Shown here in pieces: positions 42,809-52,127 of a stretch of DNA of 64,000 nt (its first letter is position 1; each line of letters opens with the position of its first letter). Source of the DNA: Winogradskyella sp. KYW1333. GTDB taxonomy: Bacteria > Bacteroidota > Bacteroidia > Flavobacteriales > Flavobacteriaceae. The position numbers were made by a program, and so were the translations under genes. The DNA is taken from contig NZ_QPHL01000016.1 in assembly GCF_003335675.1 (NCBI RefSeq), forward strand, positions 310,001 through 374,000, written 5' to 3'. Below the pieces are notes generated by a model. The model searched no databases, was not told where the DNA came from, and saw only the letters and a list, made by a program, of their open reading frames with translations.

Positions 42809-44035
42809 TTAAATCAGATTAAATACAGACATTATTCCTTTTATCCCTAAAAATATAGCAATAAAGACAACAATAAGCCCAACTATATTCTGAAATACAG
42901 AGTTTTTATAGCTTCCTAAAACATTGGTCTTATTCATTATCCAAAGTAAAAATCCAGCTATAACCGGTAAAAGCAAACCGTTGGCTACCTGTGCAAACTT
43001 TATTACTTCAATAGACTTAAAACCAACTGAAGCAAATATTACTCCTAAAGCTAAAATGAATATCCAAACCACTCTAAACTTTGTAGATTTTAAGTTGTAT
43101 TCCCAACCCAAACATCCGCCAGCAACAAATGCCGCTGCCAAAGGAGCTGTTATTGCACTTGTAATACCTGCCGCAAAAAGACCAGTAGATAAAAAGTACT
43201 TGGCATAGCTACCAAAAAGTGGCTCTAAACCTTTAGCCAAATCAGTAGCATTATTTAAACTTTGCCCTTGTATTGCACTTGCCGTGATAATTATACACAT
43301 AGATACCAAGCCTCCTAATATCACAGCTATTATTGTATCCTTCCTAGCAAAACTAAGGTCAGCTTTATGTTTCCACTTGGTTTTAGCTAATGAGGCATGA
43401 AGAAATAAATTATAAGGCACTACCGTTGTACCAATTAATCCTATTACCGTTAGTATGCTTTTATTTGGAGTACTTGGAATAAAAGCACCTCTAAATATCT
43501 CAATAACATTTGGTTTAGTGATAACAGCAGTAGTTACGAATGCTAAACTCATAAAAATAACAAGCGAAACTAATACACGTTCTAAAACTTTATAATTTCC
43601 TATATAAAGTAATATGAAAGCACTAAGTCCAATCAAAAGCGCCATAGTTTCTAATCGGAAACCCAATATATCTACATAAGTATTTCCCATTATCGTTTGC
43701 AAGCCTAAAACGCCACCACTAATATTACCAGCCTCATAGGCAGCATTACCAACTACTATTGCACTGATCACCAATATAATTGCAAAATTTCTTAAAAGCG
43801 GGTTTCTAATTTCCTCCCTAATAACTTGAGATAAACCCTTTTGAGAAATCACACCTAATCTTGCTGCCATTTCCTGCAAAACGATAGTTGCAACTATTGA
43901 CAATACCATTGCCCATAATAAAGCATAACCAAAGTTAGCACCTGCTATTGTGCATAAGGTTACGGTTCCAGGACCAATAAAGGCTGCTGCAACCAAGGGT
44001 CCAGGACCAATATTCTTAAAGAATTTCTTAATCAT
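42809..44035 (-). CDS. NRAMP-family transporter lacking the metal-binding residues
   Basis: A 408-aa protein with about eleven membrane helices, alignable by eye to MntH/NRAMP (FGYALLW after helix 1 and LFLHASL in helix 6). The helix 1 motif, DPGN in metal transporters, reads GPGT (residues 21-24), and the helix 6 MPH is VPYN (206-209). So the Asp, Asn and Met that bind Mn or Fe are all replaced. The gene lies one base before pxpA and overlaps DUF2891 by ATGA. I infer a changed substrate, perhaps 5-oxoproline or another organic molecule. Databases will still call it a divalent metal transporter. Confidence 0.87.
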   Translation of the reverse strand: MIKKFFKNIGPGPLVAAAFIGPGTVTLCTIAGANFGYALLWAMVLSIVATIVLQEMAARLGVISQKGLSQVIREEIRNPLLRNFAIILVISAIVVGNAAYEAGNISGGVLGLQTIMGNTYVDILGFRLETMALLIGLSAFILLYIGNYKVLERVLVSLVIFMSLAFVTTAVITKPNVIEIFRGAFIPSTPNKSILTVIGLIGTTVVPYNLFLHASLAKTKWKHKADLSFARKDTIIAVILGGLVSMCIIITASAIQGQSLNNATDLAKGLEPLFGSYAKYFLSTGLFAAGITSAITAPLAAAFVAGGCLGWEYNLKSTKFRVVWIFILALGVIFASVGFKSIEVIKFAQVANGLLLPVIAGFLLWIMNKTNVLGSYKNSVFQNIVGLIVVFIAIFLGIKGIMSVFNLI

Positions 44036-45147
44036 TCTTCTATAGAATTCAATGCGTAAATCGCGAAACTACCCAACCAATGACCACCTTCATAACTGTC
44101 ACCAACAATACTTGGTAATGAATAATTTATATGTGCATTGGCGAGGTTCCTTAAATGCTCGTAATCTGGTAAGTCTTTAGCAATATAGTTTAAACTCCAT
44201 GCCCTAGAAAAGTTAACACCATCTAAATGAACCAACTTACCATCAGTTCTATCTGAAACTTTTCCTGTTTCAATATAAAATGATTTGTCTTTTAATTGAG
44301 GCATAAAATTATTGATCCAGGTTTTGAATTCATCTGAAGGCAGCACACGTTTCATCAAGGCTGCTTCCTCTAAACAAGGGGATAAAAAATCAAAACCACT
44401 TGGTTCCCATTCTAACGGGCAGTTTGAATCCTTACCATAAAAATCTTTAGCGCGTTGTTCAATTAATGATTTAAGTTCTAAATGACCAACAGTCACAGCG
44501 TAATCATAAGCAAAACTGAGCCCAAAAGCTGTATTAGGATGCTCTCCTACTCTGATTGGGTAATTTAGTTTAGGTAAAAACTCAAGATATTTAGCAACAA
44601 TCATATGAGTCATAGGTTGTAGATTTGATTCTAGTTGCCTGGCCACATCACTATCCCAAGTATGCAACTCTTCTACCAATTTTAAAAGCCATGCCCAACC
44701 ATAAGTCCGCTCGTAAGATGTATTGTGTTTTCCATGAAAATAGGCAACCTCCTGCTCTACATTCTCTTCGGTAATACTCCTTTTTAGCCATGATCTTAAT
44801 TCATCTTCTTTTTCCAAATCTGGAAATTGACGCAACAGACTCACCATACTCCAGTGTCCATGCACTGCAGAATGCCAATCAAAGCACCCATAAAATGTTG
44901 GATGCAGTTCTTTTGGTGATTTTAAATCTTCTGCACTGCCTATGGTTTGGTTAAGTTTATTAGGATACTCCGTACCAACACAACTCAAAGGCAATTCTGC
45001 CAAGCGATTGGCTTGCTCTAGGTTAAGAATTGGCGTGTCAACGACTGCATTTGCAGTAGCCTCTGCCAATGCACTTTTTTGCCCTTCAGTCTTATTACAA
45101 CTAAATAAGACTACCAGAAACATGCAACTGAGATAATATTTTTTCAT
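44032..45147 (-). CDS. DUF2891 lipoprotein
   Basis: A 371-aa protein with a lipoprotein signal (LVVLFSCNK, lipid Cys17). The mature part is helical, in the style of alpha/alpha toroids: HPTFYGCFDWHSAVHGHWSM, ERTYGWAWLLKLVEELH and NTAFGLSFAYDYA. This is DUF2891, of unknown function. It is translationally coupled to the NRAMP-like gene (4-base overlap) and thus to 5-oxoprolinase. It is probably outer-membrane or periplasmic and may process or bind the compound that the operon uses. Its start is preceded by the yifB fragment. Confidence 0.85.
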   Translation of the reverse strand: MKKYYLSCMFLVVLFSCNKTEGQKSALAEATANAVVDTPILNLEQANRLAELPLSCVGTEYPNKLNQTIGSAEDLKSPKELHPTFYGCFDWHSAVHGHWSMVSLLRQFPDLEKEDELRSWLKRSITEENVEQEVAYFHGKHNTSYERTYGWAWLLKLVEELHTWDSDVARQLESNLQPMTHMIVAKYLEFLPKLNYPIRVGEHPNTAFGLSFAYDYAVTVGHLELKSLIEQRAKDFYGKDSNCPLEWEPSGFDFLSPCLEEAALMKRVLPSDEFKTWINNFMPQLKDKSFYIETGKVSDRTDGKLVHLDGVNFSRAWSLNYIAKDLPDYEHLRNLANAHINYSLPSIVGDSYEGGHWLGSFAIYALNSIEE

Positions 45148-45181
45148 TTAGAATGGTTTGATGTCTAGTAAAAATACAATT

Positions 45182-45430
45182 TAGTGTAAGATCGTAAGCT
45201 GATCCTTCCTTACGAAGATCTGCTGGTGCCATATTAATTGTGATCTTTTTGCCAGGAATGCGATACCCATTGTTCTGAAGTGCCGCAGCGATTCTATAAT
45301 TACTCTCCTTTATGGCATTATCCGGAAGACCTACAAGATGATAACCGATTCCTTTATCAACATTGACCTCAACTGTGATTGTTGTTGCCTCAACACCAAA
45401 TACGGCACTTCCGAATATTTTTTTGAGCAT
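45182..45430 (-). pseudogene. 5' fragment of yifB (Mg chelatase-like ATPase)
   Basis: The frame starts at 45430 and codes for the conserved N-terminus of YifB/ComM: GSAVFGVEATTITVEVNVDK, GYHLVGLPDNAIKES, and PGKKITINMAPADLRKEGSA. After YDLTL (about residue 83) the similarity ends; the frame runs on for 26 unrelated residues and stops inside the DUF2891 gene at 45101. A whole YifB has about 510 aa with AAA+ and Walker motifs, none of which is here. So over 80% of the gene is lost, from about 45182 on. It sits exactly between the YheT-like gene and the DUF2891-pxp operon. Confidence 0.85.
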
Positions 45431-45457
45431 ATAGATTAATTTGCCTAAATCTACAAA

Positions 45458-46417
45458 TTAAAGTTGATTTACAAACTCCAACGCTCTATTCTCGTTGTAG
45501 TAAATATTGTTCTTATCAATAAACCCAACATGCCCACCATACTTGGGCATTTCTAAAAATAAATTAGGATTATTCTTGGCTTCCTTTACAGGATAACAGG
45601 AAGCCGAAAGAAAAGAGTCGTTTAGTGCATTAATAATTAATGAAGGTACTTTGATATTTGGTAAAAATTGAAGACTACTTGCTTTATCATAATAATCATA
45701 AGCATCTAAAAAACCATGCGCTTTAGATGTGTATACATGATCAAAATCTATTAAACTTTTAATTGAATTAAAATCTGTAATACTCATTTTTTCAGGGTAT
45801 TGACTTAATTTTGGTTTTAACTTTTTCTTTAAGTGATCTAAAAACCTAATCGCGTAATGCTTATTCCTTAAACTAAGTAATTCATCACAAGACCCTTTTA
45901 AACTACAAGGTGCTGAAACCGCAATAATTGCTTTTAATTCTTTTGGAATTTCATCTCGTTCTCCAGCATATTTGAGTACCATATTAGCACCTAGACTTAT
46001 CCCATTTATATAGACCTCTTTATAAATATCCTTTTCTAAAATATGACTAATTACAGCTTCTAGATCTTCGGTCGCACCAGAATGGTAACTTCTAAACAAT
46101 CTATTTGTCTCGCCACTGCAACCACGGAAATTCACGGCGCAAGCATCAACTCCGTTATCATTAAATAGTTTTGCTGGACCTGTAACATACGGTCGTTGCG
46201 CATGACCCTCTAAACCATGTAATAAGATTATTACCCTATGAGACGGTTTGTTTGCATAACTCCAATCCAAATCAATGAAGTCACCATCTTCTAGCTCCAG
46301 GCGTTCCCTGTTTTGCTCTAAACCCTTTACTTGTCTCACCAAACCAGAAAAAACAGTAGACACAAAGCTTTTCTTTGCCCAAAATGGTGGTTTGTATTCT
46401 GACTCTAAAACAGGCAT
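45458..46417 (-). CDS. YheT-family alpha/beta hydrolase
   Basis: A 319-aa hydrolase of the YheT group. The oxyanion/first motif is VIILLHGLEGHAQRPYV, the nucleophile elbow NGISLGANMVLKYAGE, the Asp lies in NALNDSFLS and the His in YGGHVGFID. This completes a Ser-Asp-His triad. Substrate is unknown (esterase activity for related proteins). The gene follows the CocE-like gene by ten bases and precedes the yifB fragment. Confidence 0.88.
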   Translation of the reverse strand: MPVLESEYKPPFWAKKSFVSTVFSGLVRQVKGLEQNRERLELEDGDFIDLDWSYANKPSHRVIILLHGLEGHAQRPYVTGPAKLFNDNGVDACAVNFRGCSGETNRLFRSYHSGATEDLEAVISHILEKDIYKEVYINGISLGANMVLKYAGERDEIPKELKAIIAVSAPCSLKGSCDELLSLRNKHYAIRFLDHLKKKLKPKLSQYPEKMSITDFNSIKSLIDFDHVYTSKAHGFLDAYDYYDKASSLQFLPNIKVPSLIINALNDSFLSASCYPVKEAKNNPNLFLEMPKYGGHVGFIDKNNIYYNENRALEFVNQL

Positions 46418-46427
46418 TCTATTTTCC

Positions 46428-48311
46428 TTATTTTAATACTGTGAATTCTATTGAAGAATCATTGTACACCTTGTGTGTTTGTGCTTTGAAATCCTCTTCC
46501 TTCGCTTCAAAAATATTATCTACATAGGTTTGAGGATTAGCATCAATATATGGAAAGAACGTACTTTGAACCTGTACCTGAATTTTATGACCTTTTTTAA
46601 AGGTGTGAAACACATCTTGCAATTCTAAATTAATAGCAGTTTTTTGATTAGGAACGAATGGTTCCGGATTAGTCATACTATTTCTAAAACGGCCACGTAA
46701 CGTTTCGCTTCTCACCAACATATGGTAATTGCTGAGCTTTAAGTGATCTTGTACATCTTTTGTATTTTCGGTATCAGCAGGGAAAACATCGATTACCTTA
46801 ACAATCCAATCCGCTGCGGTTCCGGTAGTAGAAACATTAAGTTTGGTCAATATATCTCCAGCAAGGGTCATATCAGCTTCTAAAACCTCGGTTTCAAAGG
46901 TTAGCACGTCTGGTCGTCTTGATGCAAATCGTTGATCATCTGTCATAAACTTACGCGGCGTAAATACCACTTTTACATCTTCAGAATATGGCACTGGTTT
47001 TTTTGGATCGCTAATAAAGTCAGAAGTTGCAACATTTCTTGTTGCTTGTTGCGTTAATCGTTCACCAGCTTGCATAAAATAGTTCTGCTTTTCCGCATTT
47101 GCTGGTGGCCAAGAATCAAAACTTACCCATTCTTTTTTGCCAGTATCAAACATATGTGCCTCTGCTAAACCTGTTTGACCATTAGCATCACCTTTTAAGA
47201 AATGGTTAAAGAACTTTGTTTCGATATTTTTTTGGAAGTAATCCGAAATATTATCACCGAAGTGAATATTACCAATGACCTGACGTTCTTTTGTTCTTGC
47301 CCAATCGCCATGACTCCATGGTCCGAAAACCAAAGTGTTATAGTTATCACTGTTTTTTTCAATACTCGCGTAAGTATTATAAGGTCCGTATAAATCTTCG
47401 GCATCAAACTGACCGCCTACAATCATTGTTGCTGGTTTAATGTCTTTTAAATGCTGAATGATACCCCTACTCTGCCAAAACTCATCGTAAGTTACATGGG
47501 TCTTTAATTGCTCCATAAATACATTATCCTCATCGTAATACTTATCTAATTTACTTAGAGGCATATTGTCTAAGAAAAATTGGTACTGGTCGTCTGTACC
47601 AATATCTGGAAACTCATACCAAGATTCAGTTGTTGGTTCTTCTTTCATATAGCCAAAAACAGAAGTTGCTCTCCAATAGCTCAACAAATATGCGCCATTG
47701 TGATAAAAATCATCAAAGAAGAAATCTCCAATACATGCTTGTGGCGAAACCGCTTTAAGCGCTGGGTGCGCATCTAATAAGGAGTATGTCGCATAAAATC
47801 CGGGATATGAAATTCCATATGTACCGACTTTACCATTATTATTTTCGACATTATTAATTAGCCATTCAATCGTATCATAGGTATCGCTAGCTTCATCAGT
47901 TTGATTTCCTATTTTATTTGGAATATATGCTCTCATATTATCGTAAACACCCTCACTATTCCAACGACCTCTTACATCTTGATATACCATGATATTACCC
48001 TCTTCCATTAGATATTTGTTAGGTCCTAAATTGGTCTTGTATACATCTTCACCGTATGGTCTGCAGCTATAAGGTGTCCTCATCATTAAAATAGGATAAG
48101 TTTTTGATGTGTCTTTTGGTGCATAGATAGTAGTGTGCAGTTTAATGCCATCTCGCATTTCTATCGCAACCTCTTTTTTGGTGTAATTGTCTCTGGCGTA
48201 GCTAGTTTCTATCTCAACTTTTACATTGCCAACAGTAACTGATTTTTTTACGTTGTTACAACTAATTAAAGTAAATGCGAGTGCAGCAATTGGGAGTATT
48301 CTTTTAAACAT
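46428..48311 (-). CDS. CocE/NonD-family hydrolase (X-Pro dipeptidyl peptidase-like), lipoprotein
   Basis: A 627-aa exported hydrolase. The signal ends in LISCNN (lipid Cys18). The fold is peptidase S15-like: YAPKDTSKTYPILMMRTPYS, then GTYGISYPGFYATYS (nucleophile Ser), GGQFDAEDLYGPY (Asp), FGPWSHGDWAR (His). From about residue 430 follows the jelly-roll domain typical of CocE and alpha-amino-acid ester hydrolases. Substrate may be a beta-lactam-like ester, an acyl peptide or another ester. It is followed by the YheT gene within ten bases. Confidence 0.9.
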   Translation of the reverse strand: MFKRILPIAALAFTLISCNNVKKSVTVGNVKVEIETSYARDNYTKKEVAIEMRDGIKLHTTIYAPKDTSKTYPILMMRTPYSCRPYGEDVYKTNLGPNKYLMEEGNIMVYQDVRGRWNSEGVYDNMRAYIPNKIGNQTDEASDTYDTIEWLINNVENNNGKVGTYGISYPGFYATYSLLDAHPALKAVSPQACIGDFFFDDFYHNGAYLLSYWRATSVFGYMKEEPTTESWYEFPDIGTDDQYQFFLDNMPLSKLDKYYDEDNVFMEQLKTHVTYDEFWQSRGIIQHLKDIKPATMIVGGQFDAEDLYGPYNTYASIEKNSDNYNTLVFGPWSHGDWARTKERQVIGNIHFGDNISDYFQKNIETKFFNHFLKGDANGQTGLAEAHMFDTGKKEWVSFDSWPPANAEKQNYFMQAGERLTQQATRNVATSDFISDPKKPVPYSEDVKVVFTPRKFMTDDQRFASRRPDVLTFETEVLEADMTLAGDILTKLNVSTTGTAADWIVKVIDVFPADTENTKDVQDHLKLSNYHMLVRSETLRGRFRNSMTNPEPFVPNQKTAINLELQDVFHTFKKGHKIQVQVQSTFFPYIDANPQTYVDNIFEAKEEDFKAQTHKVYNDSSIEFTVLK

Positions 48312-48377
48312 ATCAAGGTTGGTTTTTTTGAATAGCTAAAGATAATTGTTAGGATATATAATTATTACAAGAAAATG

Positions 48378-50000
48378 TTAAGAGACCTCTAATGATGTAA
48401 AGTTAAAATCAGAGCCATTAAAAAGTCCTTTATCGGATAGCTTCAGTGATGGTATAACTAAAAGGGCCATAAAGGACAAGCTCATGTATGGTGCATTTAA
48501 TTTACTTCCCATTGACTTGGCCATCAAATCTAATTCATGATATTGTTTGCCAATAGTTCTAGCATCTTTATCGCTAATTATACCTGCCACAGGTAATGGC
48601 ATTACTTTGCTATTCTTATTCGAAATGGCACATATACCACCCTTTTCTTTAATAATGAGATTAACAGCCTCGCAAATTGATTTGTCCGAGACACCAACGC
48701 AAATAATATTATGCGAGTCATGACCAACCGAAGATGCAATAGCTCCTTCTTTTAATCCGAAGTTTTTTATAAATCCAATGGCTGGTTTTTCATCTTTATA
48801 ACGATTTACTACAACAACTTTTAGAATATCAGTTTTGGTATTAGAAACTAAGTTACCATTTATAATTGTTGAGCTTTCAATAACTTCATTTGTAATCAAT
48901 TCACCATCTAGACATTCAATAACCCTTATTTTTTCAGTACTTGATTCCATTCTGAAATCTGATGGATTCTTCTCATTAGTATTGAAATTATTCAAATTCT
49001 CAAATTGTACATCTTTTATATTCGAGACACCATTATCGTATACTAACTCACCATTAATATAGGTTTGAAGTGTTTTAAACTCCTGCATATCTTTTAAAAT
49101 GACACAATCAGCATAGTCTCCAACTCTCAACATACCAACATTGAGGTTATAATGCTTAATTGGATTAATACAAGCCATTTGGAGCACTTTAAATACATCC
49201 TTACCATTTGCTACAGCCCTAGCACAATGTTGGTTGATATGACCTAGCAATAAGTCATCAGGATGTTTGTCATCACTACAGAACATCATATTTTCATAAT
49301 GATCATCTATAAGATTAACAAGGGCATTGAAATTTTTAGCCGCACTTCCCTCCCTAATGAGAACTTTCATACCTTTTTGAAGTTTCTCTAAGCCTTCTTT
49401 GTAAGTAAAACATTCGTGATCAGTATTTATACCTGCACTTATATATTTGTCTAGATCTTCACCTCTTAATCCTGGTGCATGGCCATCAATTGGTTTATTG
49501 AAGTGTTTTGCCCATTCTATTTTATTAAGAACTTCTTTATCGTCAAATAACACTCCTGGATAATTCATCATTTCTGCCAGATATTTGATATCTGGGTTAG
49601 CCAATAATTGCTTTATTCCATTAGAATCAATTATTGCACCTGCAGATTCAAAGCTTGTTGCAGGCACACAAGACGGTGCTCCAAAATTGAACTTAAAGGG
49701 TGTTTGCTTGCCATTTTCAATCATAAACTCCACGCCTTTAACACCTAACACGTTTGCAATTTCGTGAGGGTCAGAAACTGTAGCAACGGTACCATGTTTA
49801 ACGGCCACCTTGGCAAACTCAGATGGCATAAGCATAGAACTCTCTATATGAATATGTGCATCGATAAAGCCCGGTAAAATAAAATGTTCTTCTGAGCAAT
49901 CATTTTCTACAACACTAGATATTTTACCATTTTCAATAGTAATCTCACCCTTGAAAATTCGTCTATTCAAAATATCTACTATATTACCTCTTAGAATCAA
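48378..50000 (-). CDS. ade: Adenine deaminase
   Basis: A 540-aa amidohydrolase that deaminates adenine to hypoxanthine. [14 protein letters not shown] (metal His49, His51), [38 protein letters not shown] and the C-terminal [14 protein letters not shown] are the family motifs. The length is right for the Ade group. It overlaps tilS by ATGA (49997-50000). Confidence 0.94.
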   Translation of the reverse strand: MILRGNIVDILNRRIFKGEITIENGKISSVVENDCSEEHFILPGFIDAHIHIESSMLMPSEFAKVAVKHGTVATVSDPHEIANVLGVKGVEFMIENGKQTPFKFNFGAPSCVPATSFESAGAIIDSNGIKQLLANPDIKYLAEMMNYPGVLFDDKEVLNKIEWAKHFNKPIDGHAPGLRGEDLDKYISAGINTDHECFTYKEGLEKLQKGMKVLIREGSAAKNFNALVNLIDDHYENMMFCSDDKHPDDLLLGHINQHCARAVANGKDVFKVLQMACINPIKHYNLNVGMLRVGDYADCVILKDMQEFKTLQTYINGELVYDNGVSNIKDVQFENLNNFNTNEKNPSDFRMESSTEKIRVIECLDGELITNEVIESSTIINGNLVSNTKTDILKVVVVNRYKDEKPAIGFIKNFGLKEGAIASSVGHDSHNIICVGVSDKSICEAVNLIIKEKGGICAISNKNSKVMPLPVAGIISDKDARTIGKQYHELDLMAKSMGSKLNAPYMSLSFMALLVIPSLKLSDKGLFNGSDFNFTSLEVS

Positions 50001-51313
50001 TGTAATTCAATTTTAAAAAAATCAGATGATGTATCAGTGATTTTGAATCTATCATCTGCCCTCATCCCAATTAACCAAACAATTTTATCTTCAGTTTCTA
50101 TCACCCAAGTATTCTGTTTTTGCAATGGTGTTAATTTTTCATCCTTTAAATATTTACTCACCTTTTTCTTTCCCTTCATTCCTAATGGATAAAAAACATC
50201 ACCTTTTCGCCAAGGTCTAATAATTAAGGGAAAACTCAATTTAGACTTATCAATACAGATTATTGATTGAGTATTATCTTGAGAGGATTGGATATCTTCA
50301 AATGACAATAAACCTATTGGAGTTTCTCTTGATGTATCAACTTCAGAAACATTCAAGAGTTTTGTATCGTTATTGGCTTGGTCTGCACCTGTAAGAATTA
50401 GAAATTCTCTGTGTTTTGTTAACCTATGGGTATTTGAAGATACGTACTTTCCTGTTTCAGCATCTAGTAGGCCAACAACATCATTCCATTCTGTAAAGCC
50501 ATAATCCTTGAACATTTCAAATAAATAGGCCTTTGAATTATTTACTTTCTTAAACTCAGAAATTTTATAGGCTATGTAATCTTCATTTATATCTACAATA
50601 GCTCTTTTAGCTACAGCGTTTAAACTTTCTTCCACAATATCTGCAGTATCATTGAGATTCTCTAGAGTAACTTGAAAACTTTCTAATAACTGCGGGTTAA
50701 TTTCCTTTAAAATAGGAACCACTTCATGCCTTAATTTATTCCTTAAGTACTTTCTTGATGAATTACTACTATCTTCTCTCCATTTGATTTTGTTTTCTCT
50801 TGCAAAAGCTTCAATTGAATCTCTTGAAAAACTTAGAAATGGTCTTACAACATTACCGTTAACAACAGGAATACCCTTTAGTCCTTTTAAACCTGTACCT
50901 CTGGTAAAATTTATTAGAAAAGTCTCTAGGTTATCATCAGCGTGATGTGCGGTGAGAATATAATCGAATTTCAATTGCTCTGCCAAATCATAAAACCAAT
51001 CGTAACGCAATTCTCTTGCTGCCATTTGAATGGAGGTTTTATTTTTTTCTGCGTAGGCATTTGTATCAAAATTTTGAACAAACACTTCAACATTCAATTG
51101 GTCTGCTAGTTCAATTACGAAATCTTCATCAGCATCACTTTCTTTACCCCTTAGGTTAAAATTGCAATGTGCTAGGGCAATATCAAGATTTAATTGATGA
51201 CAAAGATGTGCCAATACCACACTATCAACTCCTCCAGAAACCGCAACAATAATCCTAGATTTTAACAGAAAATCTAAGTGCTTTTTCGTGTATTCATTAA
51301 AGGCCAATTGCAT
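49997..51313 (-). CDS. tilS: tRNA(Ile)-lysidine synthetase
   Basis: This enzyme modifies C34 of tRNA-Ile(CAU) to lysidine, which is essential. The PP-loop [12 protein letters not shown] is near residue 30, and [13 protein letters not shown] and GLKGIPV follow. The C-terminal substrate domain has [26 protein letters not shown]. The start is placed at the ATG at 51313 (MQLAFNEY); an upstream TTG at 51328 has no conserved sequence before it. The end overlaps ade by four bases. Confidence 0.94.
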   Translation of the reverse strand: MQLAFNEYTKKHLDFLLKSRIIVAVSGGVDSVVLAHLCHQLNLDIALAHCNFNLRGKESDADEDFVIELADQLNVEVFVQNFDTNAYAEKNKTSIQMAARELRYDWFYDLAEQLKFDYILTAHHADDNLETFLINFTRGTGLKGLKGIPVVNGNVVRPFLSFSRDSIEAFARENKIKWREDSSNSSRKYLRNKLRHEVVPILKEINPQLLESFQVTLENLNDTADIVEESLNAVAKRAIVDINEDYIAYKISEFKKVNNSKAYLFEMFKDYGFTEWNDVVGLLDAETGKYVSSNTHRLTKHREFLILTGADQANNDTKLLNVSEVDTSRETPIGLLSFEDIQSSQDNTQSIICIDKSKLSFPLIIRPWRKGDVFYPLGMKGKKKVSKYLKDEKLTPLQKQNTWVIETEDKIVWLIGMRADDRFKITDTSSDFFKIELH

Positions 51314-51364
51314 GTTGTAAATATACAATATTGAGGAGGTCTAACAATTTTAATCTACTGTAAA

Positions 51365-51378
51365 ATGACAATTGTCAT
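51365..51378. promoter_or_regulatory. 14-bp palindrome ATGACAATTGTCAT
   Basis: A perfect 14-bp dyad in the 117-bp divergent gap between tilS and the 51431 gene. Its half sites ATGACA/TGTCAT equal those of the dnaK upstream dyad at 35140, only with a two-base instead of a three-base centre. It may be a binding site of the same or a related regulator. Confidence 0.4.
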
Positions 51379-51430
51379 AGTATTTAAAATTGATTAGTAA
51401 TAGCTTTAATAAATATTAAAAATCAAGGTC

Positions 51431-52120
51431 ATGAGTACATTTAAAAAATTATCATCAAAATCTGCTCAGACTGCTTTTGATAAAAAGGTCTTGTCTGCAG
51501 TGCCACATTTACATCCTTATGTTAAGCACAGAATCTATATTGCTGAAACTACAGGTATTTTACCAAAAAATATGTATTCATCTAATGGTATTATAGATGA
51601 ATCTATTATAGAGCTTTATACTAATGGATTTAACATCGAAGCTGAACGTATGGCTGTAAAGCTCGAACTCTTCAAATTAGTAGACAATTATATGAATGAG
51701 TTGTTTAAAAAAGAAGCGTATCATAAAAAAACCATAAGTACCAACACAATACTTGATGATGAACTTTCAAGATTAGGTGAAGATTTTACAGTTGATGCTG
51801 ATCTCGATTTAATTTTGAATACAGAACTCAGTGATATTTCTTATAATCAAGACCACAGTAATCACCTATACCTATACGAAGATAAAGAAGCCTCTATGCT
51901 TAGAGCATTTGAACTAGAAGATCTCTCACCTAGCGAATCACCTAAAGTATTTGGTAGATTCTACAGTTGGTTACCAATCAACATTTCTAATATTGTGGAT
52001 TTATATATTTTCGGTAATTTAGATTTTAGTGATATTGCGAAAATTAAACAAATAACCGCAGTTCGTGTAGAATCAATATTCGATAAGGTTAAAAAGAGCT
52101 TTAGAAGTCACTTAGAATAG
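51431..52120 (+). CDS. Sigma-70 region-4-like protein of unknown role
   Basis: A 229-aa cytoplasmic protein. The N-terminal half is helical (LSSKSAQTAFDKKVLSAV, HPYVKHRIYIAETTGI), with an acidic middle (EDFTVDADLDLIL). The last 40 residues, VDLYIFGNLDFSDIAKIKQI and TAVRVESIFDKVKKSF, read like the helix-turn-helix of sigma factor region 4. No region 2 is seen, so it is not a full sigma factor. No neighbour hints at its role; it starts 53 bases after the palindrome at 51365. Confidence 0.6.
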   Translation: MSTFKKLSSKSAQTAFDKKVLSAVPHLHPYVKHRIYIAETTGILPKNMYSSNGIIDESIIELYTNGFNIEAERMAVKLELFKLVDNYMNELFKKEAYHKKTISTNTILDDELSRLGEDFTVDADLDLILNTELSDISYNQDHSNHLYLYEDKEASMLRAFELEDLSPSESPKVFGRFYSWLPINISNIVDLYIFGNLDFSDIAKIKQITAVRVESIFDKVKKSFRSHLE

Positions 52121-52127
52121 CTTTATG

